Below are positions 53,089 to 61,846 of a stretch of 64,000 nt of DNA, in pieces. Every line of letters starts with the position of its first letter. Within the stretch, counting starts at the first letter, position 1. The DNA is taken from assembly GCF_014451325.2 (NCBI RefSeq), contig NZ_JACSCH020000020.1:62001-126000 (forward strand), read 5' to 3'. The position numbers were made by a program, and so were the translations under genes. This DNA is from Streptomyces sp. CB02980. GTDB lineage: Bacteria; Actinomycetota; Actinomycetes; Streptomycetales; Streptomycetaceae. The notes below the pieces were generated by a model. It was not told where the DNA came from. It was given only the letters and a program-made list of their open reading frames with translations, and made no database searches.

Positions 53089-53748
53089 ATGGCACGACCG
53101 CGGCGCATCGTTCTCGTACGGCACGGAGAGTCCGAGGGCAATGTCGATGACACGGTGTACGAACGGGAGCCCGACCACGCCCTGCGGCTCACGGAGACCG
53201 GGTGGCGACAGGCGGAGGAGACGGGGGAGCGGCTGCGGGACCTCTTCGGGGACGAGGCGGTGAGCGTCTATGTCTCGCCGTACCGCCGCACCCACGAGAC
53301 CCTCCGTGCCTTCCGGCTGCCACCGGAGCAGGTCAGGGTGCGGGAGGAGCCCCGGCTGCGGGAGCAGGACTGGGGCAACTGGCAGGAGCGGGAGGACGTA
53401 CGACTGCAGAAGGCCTATCGGGACGCGTACGGGCACTTCTTCTACCGCTTCGCCCAGGGCGAGTCGGGGGCGGACGTGTACGACAGGGTCGGGGCGTTCC
53501 TGGAGAGCCTCTACCGCAGCTTCGAGGCGCCCGACCATCCGCCCAACGTCCTGATCGTCACCCACGGGCTGACCATGCGGCTGTTCTGCATGCGCTGGTT
53601 CCACTGGACGGTCGCGGACTTCGAGTCGCTGTCGAACCCCGGCAACGCCGAGACCCGCATGCTCCTGCTCGATGCGGACGGCCGGTACCGACTGGACAGG
53701 CCGTTCGAACGCTGGCGTACCCCGGAACCGTACGGCCCTACCGGATAG
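53089..53748 (+). CDS. Histidine phosphatase family protein
   Basis: A 219-residue phosphoglycerate-mutase-like phosphatase. The catalytic RHG motif is IVLVRHGESEGN near residue 7; further motifs are VYVSPYRRTHETLRAF, EEPRLREQDWGNWQ and the second His in VLIVTHGLTMRLF. It acts on an unknown phosphorylated substrate. It lies 33 bp after the ABC-F gene and 12 bp before the ADP-ribosylglycohydrolase gene, so it is in an operon. Confidence 0.92.
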   Translation: MARPRRIVLVRHGESEGNVDDTVYEREPDHALRLTETGWRQAEETGERLRDLFGDEAVSVYVSPYRRTHETLRAFRLPPEQVRVREEPRLREQDWGNWQEREDVRLQKAYRDAYGHFFYRFAQGESGADVYDRVGAFLESLYRSFEAPDHPPNVLIVTHGLTMRLFCMRWFHWTVADFESLSNPGNAETRMLLLDADGRYRLDRPFERWRTPEPYGPTG

Positions 53749-53760
53749 AGTGGCAGACCG

Positions 53761-54669
53761 ATGACCGCTGACTCCTCATTCGACCGGCGCTTCGACCGCG
53801 CCCTGGCCAGCCTGCGCGGGCTGTCCGTGGGAGACGCCCTGGGCTCCCAGTTCTTCGTACCCGCCAACTATCCCCTGCTGAAGCGGCGCGAGCTGCCCGA
53901 CGGCCCCTGGCAGTGGACCGACGACACCGAGATGGCCTGCTCCGTCCTGGCCGTCCTCGCCCGCCACGAACGGATCGACCAGGACGCCCTGGCCATGTCC
54001 TTCGCTCAGCACCACGACTTCGACCGGGGCTACGGCCCCGCGGTCAACCGCATGCTCCGGCTCATCCGGGAGGGGGGCGACTGGCGGGAGCTTGCCGCCG
54101 CGCTCTTCCAGGGGCAGGGCTCCTGGGGCAACGGCGCCGCGATGCGGATCGCGCCGCTCGGAGCCTGGTACGCGGACGACCCGGAGCAGGCGACGCACCA
54201 GGCCGAGATCTCCGCCTACACGACGCACCAGCACCGTGAGGCCGTGGTGGGTGCCATGGCCGTCGCCGCCGCGGCCGCCCTGGCCGCCGACCCGGCCGGG
54301 CCGCCCACTCCGGAGGCGCTGCTCGACGGAGTCATCGCCCTGGTGCCGCGGAGTGCGGTCGGGGCGGGCCTGCGCAGGGCCCGCGACATGCTCGACTACG
54401 GCGACGCGGGCACGGTCGCCGCGGTCCTCGGCAGCGGCCGGCGGACGAGCGCACACGACACGGTTCCGTTCGCGCTCTGGTCGGCGGCCCGTGGTCTCGG
54501 TGACTTCGAGCGGGTGTTCTGGACGACCGCCCAGGTCGGTGGCGATGTCGACACGACCTGTGCCATCGCCGGAGGCGTGGTGGCCGCGGCGGCGACCGGC
54601 GTGCCGCCGGCGGAGTGGCTGCGGCAGACCGAGGACCTGCCGGAGTGGGTTCCGGTCGAGACGGCCTGA
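53761..54669 (+). CDS. ADP-ribosylglycohydrolase family protein
   Basis: A 302-residue ARH-family hydrolase that removes ADP-ribose from targets or processes related compounds. Two-magnesium site motifs: LRGLSVGDALGSQF, WTDDTEMACSVL and VGGDVDTTCAIAGGVVAA. NGAAMRIAPLGAWY is also typical. It follows the histidine phosphatase gene by 12 bp, indicating co-expression. The targets are unknown. Confidence 0.92.
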   Translation: MTADSSFDRRFDRALASLRGLSVGDALGSQFFVPANYPLLKRRELPDGPWQWTDDTEMACSVLAVLARHERIDQDALAMSFAQHHDFDRGYGPAVNRMLRLIREGGDWRELAAALFQGQGSWGNGAAMRIAPLGAWYADDPEQATHQAEISAYTTHQHREAVVGAMAVAAAAALAADPAGPPTPEALLDGVIALVPRSAVGAGLRRARDMLDYGDAGTVAAVLGSGRRTSAHDTVPFALWSAARGLGDFERVFWTTAQVGGDVDTTCAIAGGVVAAAATGVPPAEWLRQTEDLPEWVPVETA

Positions 54670-54678
54670 AACAGCATG

Positions 54679-54714
54679 ATGGCCCCTGAGCCCCGGAAGG
54701 GATTCAGGGGCCAT
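54679..54714. terminator. Bidirectional terminator between ADP-ribosylglycohydrolase and MFS genes
   Basis: 11-bp stem (54679-54689 with 54704-54714) between convergent genes, with partial pairing inside the loop. Confidence 0.75.
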
Positions 54715-54724
54715 CGGCGCCTTC

Positions 54725-56278
54725 TCAGGCCACTGGCCCGGCGGCCTCCGCCCGGCCGCTGAGCGCTTCCAGGTCGCTCTTGCGGACCCGGATCACCAGG
54801 ACGGCCGTCACCAGCGCGATCAGCACCATCGCGACGGCGGCCGTGAACGCCGACGAGATGCCCGAGGTCAGCACCTCGTGGCCCCAGGGCGGGGGCAGCT
54901 CCTGCGTCTTCATCGCCTCGGCCTGCTGCTGGGGCGTCGAGTTCGCGAGGAAACCGGGCATCTGCTTCTCGCCCTCCTCACGGCTCGCCGTGCCGAAGAT
55001 CGTGACCAGGATGGACAGGCCCAGCGAACCACCGACCTGCTGGGTGGCGTTGAGCAGGCCCGACGCGGCTCCCGCCTCGTGCTGGGCCACTCCGGAGACG
55101 GCCGTGAGCGTGAGCGTCACGAAGTTGAGGCCCATGCCGAAGCCGAACAGGATCATCGGGCCGAGGACACCGCTCGCGTAGCTGCTGTCCGAGCTGATGA
55201 ACGTCAGCCAGAACAGACCCGCGCCGGTGATCGCCGCACCGCTCACCATGAACGGCTTGGGGCCGAGCACCGGCAGCAGCCGCTGGGCGAGTCCCGCGCC
55301 CGCGCCGATCGCGAAGGTCACGGGAAGGAAGGCGAGTCCGGACTGGATCGGGGTGTAGCCCAGGACGTTCTGGACCCAGAGCACGATGAAGAAGAACATG
55401 CCGAACATGGCAGCCGCCAGGCTGAGCATGATGATGTACGTGCCCGAGCGGTTACGGTCCGCGAACATCCGCAGCGGGGTGATCGGTTCCTTCGCGCGCG
55501 ACTCCACGACTGCGAAGGCGACGAGAAGGATGACCGCCGAGACGAAGGAACCGATGGTCAGCGCGTCCTCCCAGCCCTTCTCGGACGCGCGGATGAACCC
55601 GTAGACCAGCGCCGCCATACCGAGTGTCGAGGTCGCGGCTCCCACGATGTCGAACCGGCCGGGGTGACGCTCGGACTCTGCGATGTAGCGCGGGGTCAGG
55701 AAGACGATCAGCAGACCGATCGGGACGTTGACGAAGAGGACCCAGCGCCAGTCCAGCCACTCCGTGAGGACGCCGCCGGCGAGCAGGCCGATGGCGCCGC
55801 CACCGGCGGACACGGCGGCGAACACGCCGAACGCCCGGTTGCGTTCCGGCCCTTCGGGGAACGTCGTGGTGATCAGCGCGAGCGAGGTGGGCGAGGCGAT
55901 GGCGCCGCCGACCCCCTGCAGGGCCCGCGCGGCAAGCAGATGCCAGGGTTCCTGGGCGAAGCCGCCGAGCAGCGAGGCGAAGGTGAAGAGCAGGATGCCG
56001 GCCATGAACACCCGGCGGCGCCCCAGGATGTCTCCGGCCCGTCCGCCGAGGAGCAGCAGACCACCGAAGGTGAGCGTGTAGGCGCTGAGCACCCACGACA
56101 GATCGGTGGTCGAGAAGGAGAGCGCGTCCTGGATGTGCGGCAGGGCGATGTTCACGATGGTGGCGTCGAGGACGACCATCAGCTGGCAGGCGGCGATGAC
56201 CGTCAAGGCGATACCCGGCCGTCCTCCGGCGCGAGCTGGTCCGTCCTTGGTCTGTGTGTCGACCGGAGAAGTTGTCAC
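54725..56278 (-). CDS. MFS drug efflux transporter (DHA2, EmrB/QacA type)
   Basis: A 517-residue, 14-helix proton/drug antiporter. The motif-C region and family hallmarks are present: LMVVLDATIVNIALPHIQ, LGGRAGDILGRRRVFMAG (motif A), RALQGVGGAIASPTSLALIT, and WRWVLFVNVPIGLLIV. The start is GTG 56278. It is transcribed divergently from a TetR gene, with two perfect palindromes in the gap. It likely exports toxic or antibiotic compounds. Confidence 0.94.
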   Translation of the reverse strand: MTTSPVDTQTKDGPARAGGRPGIALTVIAACQLMVVLDATIVNIALPHIQDALSFSTTDLSWVLSAYTLTFGGLLLLGGRAGDILGRRRVFMAGILLFTFASLLGGFAQEPWHLLAARALQGVGGAIASPTSLALITTTFPEGPERNRAFGVFAAVSAGGGAIGLLAGGVLTEWLDWRWVLFVNVPIGLLIVFLTPRYIAESERHPGRFDIVGAATSTLGMAALVYGFIRASEKGWEDALTIGSFVSAVILLVAFAVVESRAKEPITPLRMFADRNRSGTYIIMLSLAAAMFGMFFFIVLWVQNVLGYTPIQSGLAFLPVTFAIGAGAGLAQRLLPVLGPKPFMVSGAAITGAGLFWLTFISSDSSYASGVLGPMILFGFGMGLNFVTLTLTAVSGVAQHEAGAASGLLNATQQVGGSLGLSILVTIFGTASREEGEKQMPGFLANSTPQQQAEAMKTQELPPPWGHEVLTSGISSAFTAAVAMVLIALVTAVLVIRVRKSDLEALSGRAEAAGPVA

Positions 56279-56301
56279 TATGGATCCCCCACGGAAGAAT
56301 T

Positions 56302-56321
56302 AGTGAACGCACCCGTTCACT
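56302..56321. promoter_or_regulatory. TetR operator 1 (MFS side)
   Basis: AGTGAACG-CACC-CGTTCACT: perfect 8-bp arms around a 4-bp spacer, 24 bp from the MFS start. Confidence 0.8.
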
Positions 56322-56346
56322 GTTCATCACGGTAGTGAGTCCCCCG

Positions 56347-56368
56347 CAGTGAACGCAACCGTTCACTG
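56347..56368. promoter_or_regulatory. TetR operator 2 (regulator side)
   Basis: CAGTGAACG-CAAC-CGTTCACTG: perfect 9-bp arms, the same core as operator 1, 46 bp downstream of it. Confidence 0.8.
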
Positions 56369-56411
56369 CGCACTGCCGACGACATGACACCGCCTCAACG
56401 GAGAGATCCTG

Positions 56412-57029
56412 ATGGTTACTTCGCGCTCCACGGCCGCCGCCCGGCCGGCAGGGGTGACGCTGCGACGCCGTGGTCCCGTACTCGAACGGGCCATCCTGGA
56501 GGCCGCGCTCGAGCAGCTCGGCAGCGTCGGCTGGAACGGTCTGACGATGGAAGGTGTCGCGGTCGGCGCGCAGACGGGCAAAGCAGCGGTGTACCGGCGA
56601 TGGCCTTCGAAGGAAGACCTCGTCGCTGACGCGCTCCAGGCCGGACTTCCGGCCCTCGACGAGGCCCCGGACCTGGGAAGCGTGCGCGAGGAGCTGTACG
56701 AGCTGTGCCGCCGCGTCCGGGACGTCATGTACTCCAAGCCCGGCTTCGCCCTGCGTGCCGTCCTTCACGAATGCGACGCCGAGGCCGCCGAGAGGTTCCA
56801 CGGCCTGATCGTCACCGGCGTCGTCGAGCCCTCGGCCCGACTCTTCCGGGATGTGCTGCGCCGCGGAATTGCAAGGGGTGAGGTGCGTGCGGACGCGAAT
56901 AACGACCTGGTGGTCGACGTCGTACCGGCGATGATGATGTATCGCTCAAAGGTGTGCGCGAGCGAATGGCCGGACCGTGAGATCGCCGATTTGATCGACC
57001 GGATCATGGTGCCGCTGCTGCGCGCCTGA
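56412..57029 (+). CDS. TetR-family regulator of the divergent MFS gene
   Basis: A 205-residue TetR protein. The HTH is LERAILEAALEQLGSVGWNG then TMEGVAVGAQTGKAAVYRRW; the C-terminal domain has RLFRDVLRRGIARGEVRADA, as in TetR_C_16-like efflux regulators. Two copies of the same palindrome lie between it and the efflux gene, so repression of both genes is the likely mode. Confidence 0.93.
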   Translation: MVTSRSTAAARPAGVTLRRRGPVLERAILEAALEQLGSVGWNGLTMEGVAVGAQTGKAAVYRRWPSKEDLVADALQAGLPALDEAPDLGSVREELYELCRRVRDVMYSKPGFALRAVLHECDAEAAERFHGLIVTGVVEPSARLFRDVLRRGIARGEVRADANNDLVVDVVPAMMMYRSKVCASEWPDREIADLIDRIMVPLLRA

Positions 57030-57156
57030 CCTGGGTCGGGCGGCCTCCGAGGGGTGATGCGCACGGGCCCGGGGGTGCGCTGCGACAGCCCCTCGGGCGC
57101 CCGACGGGAATCCGGGTATCGCACCCGGCACCAAGCGGCGTAACCTGTCAGGCGCC

Positions 57157-57867
57157 ATGCCGTACGAACCACCCACCCACACCGTAGAGCGATCGCTCCG
57201 AGCCACCACCGGCGCCAAGATCGTTGCCGGCGTCGACGAGGTCGGACGCGGAGCGTGGGCCGGCCCCGTCACCGTGTGCGCCGCCGTCACCGGACTGCGC
57301 CGGGCGCCCGAAGGGCTCACCGACTCCAAACTGCTCACCCCCAAGCGCCGTACCGCGCTCGCCGCGGAGCTGGAGCACTGGGTCACGGCGTACGCGCTGG
57401 GCGACGCCTCTCCGCAGGAGATAGACGAGCTCGGCATGACCGCCGCGCTGCGGCTCGCGGCCGTCCGTGCACTCGAAGGCCTCCCCGTGCGGCCCGACGC
57501 GGTGATCCTCGATGGCAAGCACGACTACCTCGGCAGCCCCTGGCAGGTCCGTACGGTGATCAAGGGTGACCAGTCCTGCATCGCCGTTGCCGCCGCCTCC
57601 GTGATCGCCAAGGTCCGGCGGGATGCCGCGATGGCGGAGCTGGGCATCGATGGCGAGAACTACGCGGCGTACGCCTTCGGTGCCAACGCGGGCTACCCTT
57701 CGCCGGTCCACAAAGCGGCGCTCGAAGAGCTGGGGCCCACCCCGCACCACCGTCTCTCCTGGTCGTACCTGGACGCGATGCCCAGGTGGCGCCACCTCAA
57801 AAAGGTCCGCCTCTCCGCCGAGGCGGTCGCGCTGGAAAGCGGGGGCCAACTCGGCTTCGACTTCTGA
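57157..57867 (+). CDS. rnhB: Ribonuclease HII
   Basis: A 236-residue RNase HII that removes ribonucleotides and RNA from RNA-DNA hybrids. The first acidic pair is in IVAGVDEVGRGAWAGPV (DE), followed by DSKLLTPKRR and DAVILDGKHDYL; the late HKAALEELGPTPHHRLSW matches the C-terminal helix motif. The length is normal. Confidence 0.96.
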   Translation: MPYEPPTHTVERSLRATTGAKIVAGVDEVGRGAWAGPVTVCAAVTGLRRAPEGLTDSKLLTPKRRTALAAELEHWVTAYALGDASPQEIDELGMTAALRLAAVRALEGLPVRPDAVILDGKHDYLGSPWQVRTVIKGDQSCIAVAAASVIAKVRRDAAMAELGIDGENYAAYAFGANAGYPSPVHKAALEELGPTPHHRLSWSYLDAMPRWRHLKKVRLSAEAVALESGGQLGFDF

Positions 57868-57973
57868 ACTTCCGGTCGCGGGACCCTCCTCAAGGGCCTC
57901 CCATGCGGCCGGGGTGCACATCTGTGCCCACCCGCCGGTGCCTCGCGCAGCGGCGTTTGATAGACATCCACTC

Positions 57974-58606
57974 ATGCCTCTCATCCCCGAGGAGCCTCAG
58001 ATTCACGAGAGCGCCCAGGGTCCCCGCGCCACCGCGGCCGCCGGCCGCCCCGCGTCGACCCCCCGTCCCGTACCCGGCCCGCGTACCGCGGCCTCACCGC
58101 GTCCCGGACGCCCCGTTCCCGGCCCTGCCAGGCCCGCGGCGCCGCGCCCGCACCCCGGTCCCGGGCCGTCTCCGGCGAACGCCCCGGAGAATCGTTCCGA
58201 TCAGCGATCCACGCCGCAGCTCCAGCTGATCCCGGCCTCCGTCGACGGCGCACTCGACGCCGCCGAAGAGGCCCTGGACCTGCTCCTGGAGAACGGCCGG
58301 GCGCCGGGCGAGGTCCTGGTGCTCACCACCGGCGACCCGCACCCGTGGGCCACGCACGAGCTGTCCTTCGGCGAGGCCGCCTACTGGGCCCAGCAGGACA
58401 CCGGTGACGACGTGTTCTTCGCGCACGCCGCCGCCGTGGAGCGGGCGACCCCCCGCCCCGTGGTGATCGTCGCCGTCAACGGCGGAGACGACGCGGCGGC
58501 CGCCAAGGCCCTGCCGTCGGCCATGGACCGCGCCGGAGCCCTGCTCGTCGTCTGCGGTGACCCGCAGCGCGTCACGGCGCTCCTCGGAGCGGGCGCCGGA
58601 GTCTGA
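57974..58606 (+). CDS. Conserved hypothetical protein after rnhB, Pro/Arg-rich N-terminus
   Basis: A 210-residue protein. The first 75 residues are Pro/Arg/Ala low complexity; the rest is a folded-looking domain (SVDGALDAAEEALDLLLENG, GEVLVLTTGDPHPWATHELS, RPVVIVAVNGG, ALLVVCGDPQRVTALLGAG) with alternating beta strands and helices. I do not recognise the family. Position directly after rnhB recurs in Streptomyces. A terminator follows. Confidence 0.75.
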   Translation: MPLIPEEPQIHESAQGPRATAAAGRPASTPRPVPGPRTAASPRPGRPVPGPARPAAPRPHPGPGPSPANAPENRSDQRSTPQLQLIPASVDGALDAAEEALDLLLENGRAPGEVLVLTTGDPHPWATHELSFGEAAYWAQQDTGDDVFFAHAAAVERATPRPVVIVAVNGGDDAAAAKALPSAMDRAGALLVVCGDPQRVTALLGAGAGV

Positions 58607-58616
58607 CCGACTGCCC

Positions 58617-58646
58617 TTCCGCCGGACCGCACCCGGTCCGGCGGGG
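58617..58646. terminator. Bidirectional terminator between two convergent hypothetical genes
   Basis: 10-bp perfect stem (58619-58628 with 58635-58644), GCACCC loop. Confidence 0.7.
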
Positions 58647-58663
58647 GCCGACGTCGTCCGCGA

Positions 58664-59293
58664 TCAGCGCGCGGCGGCCCGACGCAGGGGCTCGGTCGCG
58701 CCGCTCGCGGTTCTCGGCGTCAGCCGGCCGAGCTCGGCCGACCCCTCGCCGAGCGGCAGGGGAAGGGAGTCGGAGCTCGGACGACGGCCGCCGCGGCCTT
58801 CACCGAGCACCTGCCAGCCCGCCCGGGTCAGCGTGATGTACGCGCCGCAGCGGAGACCGTGCAGGGTGCAGGCGTCGCGGAGCCCCCACATCCAGGCTCC
58901 GTCCTCCTCGGTCCAGCGCTCGTCGCCCTCGCGGCAGTACATCAGCACCGCGGTCCGTACGGGGGTGCGCCTGCGGAGGTCGTGCGGAATGACCCGCCGC
59001 AGATGTGCGAGCAGTGCGTTGCGGAACTCCCAGCCGTCCGCCGGAGTGGGGCGACGGACGAACGAGGCGCTGGCGGCGATCCGTTCCTCGTGGTCCAGGA
59101 TCGCGAGGACCGCCATCGAGGGCGTCGGTGTGTGGCGCGAGTGCAGTCCGCCGACGACCTCACGCGGACTGCGCAACAGGGGGATCCCCGCCGCGGCCCA
59201 CTCGGCCGGTTCGAGTATCCGAGCGAGGCGGTTGGCGGACTCGGACGACGATCTGAGCGAGGCGGCTGTGGGCGGAGCGAATCCGAGGGTCAC
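58664..59293 (-). CDS. Conserved hypothetical protein
   Basis: A 209-residue protein. GTG 59293 is preceded by GGGAGG on this strand, a strong RBS. The core (about 45-165) is mixed alpha/beta, with AVLAILDHEERIAASASFVR, VRTAVLMYCREGDERWTEED and GLRCGAYITLTRAGWQVLGE in part. The last 40 residues are low complexity. No recognisable catalytic motif; it may be a conserved Streptomyces protein of unknown role upstream of recQ. Confidence 0.7.
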   Translation of the reverse strand: MTLGFAPPTAASLRSSSESANRLARILEPAEWAAAGIPLLRSPREVVGGLHSRHTPTPSMAVLAILDHEERIAASASFVRRPTPADGWEFRNALLAHLRRVIPHDLRRRTPVRTAVLMYCREGDERWTEEDGAWMWGLRDACTLHGLRCGAYITLTRAGWQVLGEGRGGRRPSSDSLPLPLGEGSAELGRLTPRTASGATEPLRRAAAR

Positions 59294-59521
59294 GGTCCTC
59301 CCTTCGGATACGCGCCCGCGAGGCGGGCAAGGTCGGGTGAGGGCGCACCACAGCACAGCCCGTCCGGACCGCTGGCGGGGCGTGCGAGGCGGTTTCCCAA
59401 TTCTTGCTGGCCCGTGGGCGAGCGGCAACGAGCAATTGAGGCCGCTGACGGGATTGCGTCGGTATGCCTTTCATATCCCTGCCCAGTTGCCCATTGTTCA
59501 CTCCCCGTTTCCCCTCCCGTT

Positions 59522-61705
59522 TCACCCCTGGACGGCAAGTACCAGCGGATACACCCCTTCCGCTCCGGCCCGTCGCAGCAGGCGGGCCGCCACCGCCAAG
59601 GTCCAACCGCTGTCGGACAGATCGTCGACGAGGAGTACCGGCCCGCCCGCCGCGGCCAGCCGCTCGCCCAGTTCGGCGGAGACCGTCAGGGTGCGCTGCA
59701 GTCCCACCACCCGCTGGGCGCTGTTGGTCCGGGACAGTCGTACATCCTCCGCCTCGGGCGCGTACTCCACGGCTCCGAGCAGGGGCATTCTGCCGATCTC
59801 GGCGATCCGATGTCCGAGTGAACCCACCAGTCGAGGCCGCCGGTGGGAGGCGACCGTGACCACACCGGCCGGCCGGGCGGGCGCGTCGGGCGCCCCGGAG
59901 GCCCAACCGCCGGGCCCCTTCGCCCAGTCGGTGAGCACATGCACCACCGCCTGCACGACATCGTCCGGAACCGGACCATCGGCGGCGCTGTCGGCCAGCA
60001 GCGGACGGAGCCGGTTGCCCCAGCCGATGTCCGAGAGCCGACCCAGGGCCCGGCCGCCGAAGGCCTGCTCGCCCGCCGGGATACGACCCTTCAGATCGAC
60101 CCCGACGGCCGCGAGTCCGGTCGGCCACATCTTCCGGGGCTCGACTTCCACACCCGGCCGGCCCAGCTCGCCCTTGGCCGCGTCAAGCGCCGCGTCGGAG
60201 ACCTTCGGATCGAACCGGCTCCCCGCGCAGTTGTCGCAGCGACCGCACGGCGCGGCCTCCTCGTCGTCCAACTGACGGCGCAGGAACTCCATCCGGCACC
60301 CCGACGACGCCGCGTAGTCGCGCATCGCCTGCTGCTCGGCCGCCCGCTGGCGCGCCACCCAGGCGTACCTCTCGGTGTCGTACACCCAGGCACGGCCCGT
60401 GCTCTCCCACCCGCCCTTCACCCGTCGCACCGCGCCGTCCACGTCGAGGACCTTGAGCATCGTCTCCAGACGGGTCCTGCGCAGCTCCACCAGGGGTTCC
60501 AGCGCGGGCAGGGACATCGGCCTGCCCGCCTGGGCGAGCACGTCGATCGTGCGGCGCACCTGCTCCTCCGGGGGGAAGGCGACCGAGGCGAAGTAGCGCC
60601 AGATCGCCTCGTCCTCCTGCCCGGGCAGCAGCAGCACCTCGGCGTGCTCCACACCTCGCCCGGCACGGCCGACCTGCTGGTAGTACGCGATCGGGGAGGA
60701 CGGCGACCCGAGGTGCACCACGAAACCCAGGTCGGGCTTGTCGAAGCCCATGCCGAGGGCGGAGGTCGCCACGAGGGCCTTGACCCGGTTGGCCTGGAGA
60801 TCGTCCTCCGCCTGCTGCCGGTCGGCGTTCTCCGTGCGGCCCGTGTACGAGGAGACCGTGTGGCCGCACTGGCGCAGATAGGCCGTGACCTCGTCCGCCG
60901 CGGCGACCGTCAGCGTGTAGATGATGCCCGAACCGGGCAGCTCGTCGAGGTGGTCGGCCAGCCAGGCCAGCCGGTGGGCCGCGTCCGGCAGCCGGACCAC
61001 GCCCAGACTCAGACTCTCCCGGTCCAGCGCGCCGCGCAGAACCAGGGCGTCCGTACCGGCGCCCGTACCGAGCTGCTCGGCCACGTCCGCCGTCACCCGC
61101 GCGTTCGCCGTGGCCGTGGTGGCGAGCACCGGAACCCCGGACGACAAATCCGCCAGCATCGTGCGCAGCCGGCGGTAGTCGGGCCGGAAGTCGTGCCCCC
61201 AGTCCGAGATGCAGTGCGCCTCGTCGACCACGAGAAGCCCGGTGGCGGCAGCTAGCCGGGGAAGCACCTGGTCACGAAAATCCGGATTGTTGAGCCGCTC
61301 GGGGCTCACCAGGAGCACATCCACCTCACCGGCGGCCACCTCCTCCTGGACCGTGTCCCACTCCTCCGTGTTCGACGAGTTGATCGTCCGGGCGCGGATA
61401 CCCGCCCGAGCGGCCGCCTCCACCTGGTTGCGCATCAGCGCGAGCAGCGGGGAGACGATCACGGTCGGGCCGCTGCCGCGCTCACGGAGCAGCGAGGTCG
61501 CCACGAAGTACACGGCCGACTTGCCCCAGCCCGTCCGCTGCACCACAAGGGCCCGGCGCCGGTCGGCGACCAGGGCCTCGATGGCCCGCCACTGGTCCTC
61601 GCGCAGTCTCGCCGTGCCGGTCGGGTCCGAGACGAGACGGGCGAGCACGGCATCGGCGGCGGTCCGGAGCGCGGCGCGGTCTTCCAGGGGGTCTGCGTGG
61701 GTCAT
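59522..61705 (-). CDS. recQ: RecQ-family DNA helicase fused to a phosphoribosyltransferase-like domain
   Basis: A 727-residue protein. Helicase motifs: LVVQRTGWGKSAVYFVATSL (Walker A, I), VVDEAHCISDWGHDFRPDYR (II), VLATTATANARV (III) and the RecQ zinc cysteines (CRMEFLRRQLDDEEAAPCGR then CDNC). After about residue 530 the sequence is unlike RecQ and ends in VLLVDDLSDSGWTLAVAARL, which fits the PRPP-binding loop of type I phosphoribosyltransferases. The fusion has also been seen in other actinobacteria. It might couple nucleotide salvage or sensing to repair; the link is unproven. Confidence 0.9.
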   Translation of the reverse strand: MTHADPLEDRAALRTAADAVLARLVSDPTGTARLREDQWRAIEALVADRRRALVVQRTGWGKSAVYFVATSLLRERGSGPTVIVSPLLALMRNQVEAAARAGIRARTINSSNTEEWDTVQEEVAAGEVDVLLVSPERLNNPDFRDQVLPRLAAATGLLVVDEAHCISDWGHDFRPDYRRLRTMLADLSSGVPVLATTATANARVTADVAEQLGTGAGTDALVLRGALDRESLSLGVVRLPDAAHRLAWLADHLDELPGSGIIYTLTVAAADEVTAYLRQCGHTVSSYTGRTENADRQQAEDDLQANRVKALVATSALGMGFDKPDLGFVVHLGSPSSPIAYYQQVGRAGRGVEHAEVLLLPGQEDEAIWRYFASVAFPPEEQVRRTIDVLAQAGRPMSLPALEPLVELRRTRLETMLKVLDVDGAVRRVKGGWESTGRAWVYDTERYAWVARQRAAEQQAMRDYAASSGCRMEFLRRQLDDEEAAPCGRCDNCAGSRFDPKVSDAALDAAKGELGRPGVEVEPRKMWPTGLAAVGVDLKGRIPAGEQAFGGRALGRLSDIGWGNRLRPLLADSAADGPVPDDVVQAVVHVLTDWAKGPGGWASGAPDAPARPAGVVTVASHRRPRLVGSLGHRIAEIGRMPLLGAVEYAPEAEDVRLSRTNSAQRVVGLQRTLTVSAELGERLAAAGGPVLLVDDLSDSGWTLAVAARLLRRAGAEGVYPLVLAVQG

Positions 61706-61755
61706 GACTCCATGCAACCCGATGCCTCGGACATCGCGCGAATGAGCGCCGAACC

Positions 61756-61764
61756 TGTGGACAA
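61756..61764 (-). promoter_or_regulatory. DnaA-box-like 9-mer (reverse orientation)
   Basis: Minus strand reads TTGTCCACA, the preferred Streptomyces DnaA 9-mer, between recQ and the DUF4192 gene. Confidence 0.6.
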
Positions 61765-61797
61765 CTCGACAGGTCGACGGAAGCCCCGTTCCGGGAG

Positions 61798-61806
61798 TTA
61801 TCCACA
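61798..61806 (+). promoter_or_regulatory. DnaA-box-like 9-mer (forward orientation)
   Basis: TTATCCACA, the classic DnaA-box sequence, in inverted orientation to the one 33 bp to the left. Confidence 0.6.
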
Positions 61807-61846
61807 GGGGTTTCGGATTTCGGGAGATCACGAGACCGTCCTGACC

